Shown one piece after another: positions 60,344 to 64,000 of a stretch of 64,000 nucleotides of DNA (position 1 is its first letter; each line of letters begins with the position of its first letter). Source of the stretch: Ciona savignyi. Its lineage: Eukaryota; Chordata; Ascidiacea; Phlebobranchia; Cionidae. Location: contig CH003282.1 in NCBI GenBank assembly GCA_000149265.1, positions 431,747-495,746 on the forward strand, written 5' to 3'. The notes under the pieces are model-generated. The model was not told where the DNA came from. It did not search any database and worked only from the letters and a program-made list of their open reading frames with translations. The position numbers and the translations under genes are program-made.

Positions 60344-61330
60344 TGTTAGACAACATGGTCTAGAAGAGCAGAAACCAAAATTTTAGGTGATAAATTCAGG
60401 GGAATTCCCCTGGAACGTTACAAACCAAAACGGTAATTTTTATAAAAAAATTGACTTTTTTGGGCATAGCGCTTGAACGTCTGTTACAATTTGAATCAGA
60501 TTTTCTGGAATGTAAGTGCAATAGGCACTGATTTAACACTTAAAAGAAATAAAAAAATTACCTGGGAAAATAACCTAAAAAATAAGATTTTGTTCTCAAA
60601 TCATGATTGTGACAGACATGCCATGTCGCCCCGACATGTACTAGAAGGAGTAATGGAATCGCAAAAAAAATTACATTTCTTAGGCAATATGGTATAGATA
60701 TGCAGAAACCAAAATTTTAGGTGATAAATTTAGGGGAATTCCCCTGGGATGTTAAAAACCAAAACGTTTTTTTTTTTAAATTAGCGTTTTGGGGGGCATA
60801 GCGCTTGAACGGCTGCTCCAATTTGATTCAGATTTTCTGGAATGTAAGTGCATTATTCACTGATTTAACATTTAGAATGAAATAAAAAAAATTACATAGG
60901 GAAATACCCTTAAAATAGGATTTTGTTCAAATTTTGGGTAATGTATCCAGGGGAATTCCCCTAAGATGTTAAAAACCAAAACGTTTTTTTTCTAATAAAT
61001 TAGCTTTGGGGGACATAGCGCTTAAACGGCTCATCTAATTTTGATCAGATTCAGTGAAATGTTAAATCATTAGACACTTTGTGCCAATTAAAAGAAAGAA
61101 AACATTTACGTAGGGTAATTACGTTAAAAACGAAGATATGTTCCTGAATTATGATTGTGAGAGGCATGCCATATCGCACTGACATCTCCAACAAGGAGTC
61201 GACAAATCAGATTAAAACTTTAAGAATTGTTACATAACATGACCCACATATGTTAAAACTGAAACTTATCTACTAAACCCAGGGAAATTCTCTGAAACCA
61301 TGAAAAACTAAATCGGGCTGTTTTGGAAAT
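60344..61330 (-). repeat. tandem array of about three decayed secreted-peptide units
   Basis: Read on the minus strand, units of about 300-340 bp repeat the order: GGGGAATTCCCC palindrome, AAAATTTTGG-like spacer, start-codon region, and (in some) the signal-peptide segment with ATGTCGGGGCGACATG. Palindromes lie at 60397-60412, 60732-60745 and 60949-60962, and a degenerate one near 61281. The ATG is kept at 60356 but the frame after it is short, and at the next unit the start is ATA. Homologous to the intact units at 50.1 and 51.4 kb. Confidence 0.65.
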
Positions 61331-61443
61331 TTAGCTTCATTTTACAACAGCGCTTTAAAAGAAGCTTTAATTTAAAACATTTCTGGTGAAACGTTCGTAA
61401 ATTTAAAACGTTTATTTTTTATATCAAAACGTTTATTTTTTAC

Positions 61444-61735
61444 GTCCGACCCGTTGGTCTAGCGGTTAAGTCCGACGCCTTTCAATCGAAAGGTTGCAGG
61501 TGCGAAACTGGTCGCTAGCCTATCGTTTGTGTCCTTGGGCAAGGCACTTTACGGACATTGCCTGAACCCAGCGGATTAATGGGTTCTACCAAATTGAAGG
61601 AACGTGTCTATCATACAAAACACACTGGCTCCGGTAACCCGACGATGGGCGCGAGGTGATCTAACGATTGCCCGTGTGTTAACCTCCTTGGTTTTCCCAT
61701 TCACGGGGATAAACAAGAATATCCTCTATCCTATT
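61444..61735 (+). repeat. main SINE family, full length
   Basis: Head GTCCGACCCGTTGGTCTAGC, body with a small deletion around CACACTGGCTCCGG, tail ATATCCTCTATCCTATTC. Little diverged. Confidence 0.88.
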
Positions 61736-62802
61736 CTTTATTTAACTGCACATGGAAAATAAGTTTGGTTGGTTAACTATGGGACCCATGCGTTTATGCT
61801 TGCAGAAACATACTACATAATCGGTTTATAAAAGACAACTTGTGGTTAGGGACCCTGTAGCATGAATATATACAACATGTTTTTTTTACAAATAGTGGTT
61901 GTTAAACACGTGGTTGACACTCTCTAGTTTTTAGTTTGTTTTTGTCTTTTATTATTTCGTAAATATATACCGTATGGTCGTGACAGATGTTCGGTAGCCC
62001 ATTGTTTAAAAAGAAGGGATTATCTAATCAATTTAAAACGTTTAGTAATTTTAACTGAGATGTTGGATATTTGTATTAACCCTTCATTTAAAATTTCCAA
62101 GGGGAATTAGAGCAAAATATTATATAAAAGTAGATCGTTTTGGGGATTTTTTTGGTTTTGATAGGATTTGAAACCTTCGGATCTCCGGATTTGAAACCAT
62201 TGATTTGAAATTTCTAAGATAAAGTTGTAAATATACATGATGAATTCGGATAACACTGGTGGACCCAAAATAACTCAGTTTACACGATGCGTGGTGATGC
62301 GAGCCGAAGTGAAACGAAATAACTCTCTTTGTTTGTTTTATTTTACCGTTAACACGCTCGTTTCATTTCGCCTCGCTTCGTTTGGTTCGCTCGCAAGCTC
62401 GCAAGCATTTTATGAACTAAGTTGAGCAGCTATCAGACTTGATCTTGGCCTAGACTTGATTGTCCGATAATAATAAAGTTTGTAATGGGTAGAGTAATAT
62501 GATGGAAGGTGCCTTTTACGATGTACTAACTCTCGGGTCCTAATCGTAGCTCTTTAATGAGGCAATGAATCTCGCCTGGTGATAAGATGCAGGCAGTTAT
62601 TTTTAATAACACAAGTTCGGACAAATTAGTGTTAAAGCAAAGGCCTACGCCTACCCAGCTCACAGGGCTCGACATACACGCTTGTCCGCCTGTCCGGGAC
62701 AGGTGATTTATAGCGTGGGACAAGTAAATACTGCGCAGAGTGTGGTTGGATACAGACATCGGGCCGGACCTGGGCCACATTACAGGTTATTGTTAGATAC
62801 AG
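61736..62802. other. intergenic, no supported gene
   Basis: AT-rich with an odd palindrome-rich patch CGCTCGCAAGCTCGCAAG near 62388. No gene recognised. Confidence 0.4.
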
Positions 62803-62852
62803 TCTGGGGGCCGGTCAAAATCCCTTAACGGGCCGTATGTTGCCCACCCCTG
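62803..62852. mobile_element. one end of a hAT-type MITE
   Basis: GGGGCCGGTCAAAA, CGGGCCGTATGTTGCCCACC then CCTG is the familiar right-end style of non-autonomous hAT elements (GGGCCG...TTGCCCACCCCTG). It abuts the start of the duplicated pannexin flank. I cannot find the matching left end, so the element is incomplete or was cut by the duplication breakpoint. Confidence 0.45.
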
Positions 62853-63427
62853 GTTTACACCAAGCGCAGCGTTTGTCGTGAACCGATGTAAATATAATGG
62901 TTACAATGTAAATGTTAATTGAAAAGCTAAATTCACTTTTCAGAAAGAATATGCTGTTAACACTGTAGGTATTTTTTAATTGATACACATGTTTACATGT
63001 CTTATGTGAAATATCATAACATACCCGTTTACGCAGTACCAAAACCACTTATTTTATAAAGAACAAAATATTATTATGTCTGCAATGACCAGTAAAAAAA
63101 GAGCTAGTCTCACGAAGTTGTTTGCACTGGCATGCAGGCAGAGGAAAATAACCTAAGAAGAGAAAGATGTGGGTTCATCCCATGTTAAATTTGGGGGGAA
63201 CGCGTAAATTTAGAGGGAAGAAAATTAAAAATTAGTTAAAACTTTATTAATTTGTTTTTACGGGTCATCAATAGTGGCCTGCCTTTAAAAAAATCAGTGG
63301 TCTGGCTTTATAAAAAGAGTGACCTGTCTTTAAAAAAGGTTGGTCTGTTTTTAAATATGTAGTGGCCGTCTTGCAGGTCCCGAATCGAAAGATAACCCTA
63401 CTTAATAGGTGCTTTATTTCATCCTAG

Positions 63428-63604
63428 AAAAAAACATGACTACTGTTGGACAAGCTCAAAATGTGATTAGTGGGTTAGAAAATGCTGCACAAAAGCATGA
63501 AATAGACCTTGTTATTGACCTTGGAGTTGATAGATTTCTGAAATGGATTGGAGTGTATACAATATTGGCTCTCGCTGTTGTGGCAAAAATTAGTGACTAC
63601 GTAG
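63428..63604 (+). CDS. PANX: pannexin paralogue, first coding exon (rest outside window)
   Basis: Starts at ATG 63436 and encodes 56 residues plus one base, with the same GTATGT donor as the upstream gene. It differs from the 52.3-kb exon by only two amino acids (Leu to Phe in GVDRFLKW, Phe to Tyr near the donor). The near-ATG acceptor (CATCCTAG) is kept. Whether the remaining exons exist to the right cannot be seen. If they do not, this exon could instead serve as an alternative or dead 5' end. Confidence 0.75.
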
Positions 63605-63640
63605 GTATGTGGTATTGTTTTTATTCAATTATTTTTATCA

Positions 63641-63903
63641 GTCCGACAGATTAGTCTGGTGGGTTAGTGCGTCACCTTTCAACCAAAAGGTTGCAGGTTT
63701 GAAACTGGTCGCTAGCTTGTATGTCAGTTGTGTCCTTTTGCAAGGCACTTAACGGATATTTCCTGAACCTATCGTATTATTGGGTTCTACTAAATTGAAG
63801 GAATGTGTGAATTATACACAGCACACTGCAATAGCTCCGACAACCTGATTGTGGGTGCGAGGTAATCTGAAGACTGCCTGTGTGTTAATTCCCCTTGTTT
63901 TCC
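63641..63903 (+). repeat. main SINE family in intron 1 of the pannexin paralogue
   Basis: Same insertion as at 52541, with the middle complete (TTCTACTAAATTGAAGGAAT present). Its tail is cut off by the microhomology deletion at TCCCAC. Confidence 0.85.
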
Positions 63904-64000
63904 CACAGAAATTGCAGAAAGGATTGTTTAAAAAAGAAGGTCTAGTTTAATGTAAATTCTTTTCAATACAGGTACAAAAATGACAACAAAATTGGTGATG

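Larger units (their letters stand above)
62850..64000 (+). repeat. segmental duplication, right copy (runs off the window)
   Basis: Counterpart of 51736-53336 at a spacing of about 11.1 kb. It carries the full exon 1 with its acceptor. It lacks the 488 bp between two TCCCAC hexamers present in the left copy (52743 and 53231), leaving a single TCCCAC at 63901, the mark of a microhomology deletion. Confidence 0.9.

Overview
The window looks like nuclear DNA of an invertebrate chordate, most likely an ascidian tunicate of the Ciona type. The evidence is compact multi-exon genes with GT-AG introns, AT-rich intergenic DNA, a vertebrate-style membrane-anchored tyrosinase with a dileucine tail, a pannexin gene, and splice acceptors sitting a few to about 50 nt upstream of several start codons, as expected from tunicate spliced-leader trans-splicing. 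The species is inferred, not proven. Most exons are too short to appear as long ORFs; I built gene models from splice sites, reading phase and family similarity recalled by eye.

Layout. 0.4-3.1 kb (-): 5' part of a DRAM/TMEM150-family membrane protein gene that runs off the left edge. 3.1-13.4 kb: mostly non-coding, with one SINE and a 100-base assembly gap (7761-7860). 13.45-17.0 kb (+): a gene I cannot assign to a named family, with an N-terminal membrane anchor, a long acidic Ser/Thr-rich middle and a C2-like C-terminus. 17.0-19.1 kb: a relic of a tyrosinase last exon and a perfect-TSD hAT MITE. 19.16-24.1 kb (-): an 8-exon tyrosinase. 27.6-32.0 kb (-): ATP synthase subunit g followed closely by BCKDHB. 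33.1-36.1 kb (+): SOD2. 41.2-43.1 kb (-): a small predicted secreted protein. 45-51.7 kb: direct, tandem and inverted repeats containing two near-identical ORFs for a short secreted Cys-containing peptide, each preceded by a palindromic kappaB-like site. 52.3-57.4 kb (+): a 10-exon pannexin. 57.7-62.8 kb: more of the same repeats, a second hAT MITE and a fold-back element. 62.85-64 kb: a second copy of the pannexin 5' flank and first exon, leaving the window on the right.

A tRNA-derived SINE with a tail related to (TATCC)n is scattered throughout, in introns of SOD2, tyrosinase and pannexin and between genes.

The genes do not form one pathway. ATP5MG, BCKDHB and SOD2 encode mitochondrial proteins, and ATP5MG and BCKDHB lie head-to-tail 236 bp apart. 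The most unusual parts are the unassigned C2-like gene, the repeated secreted-peptide units with kappaB-like palindromes, and the recent segmental duplication of the pannexin 5' end.
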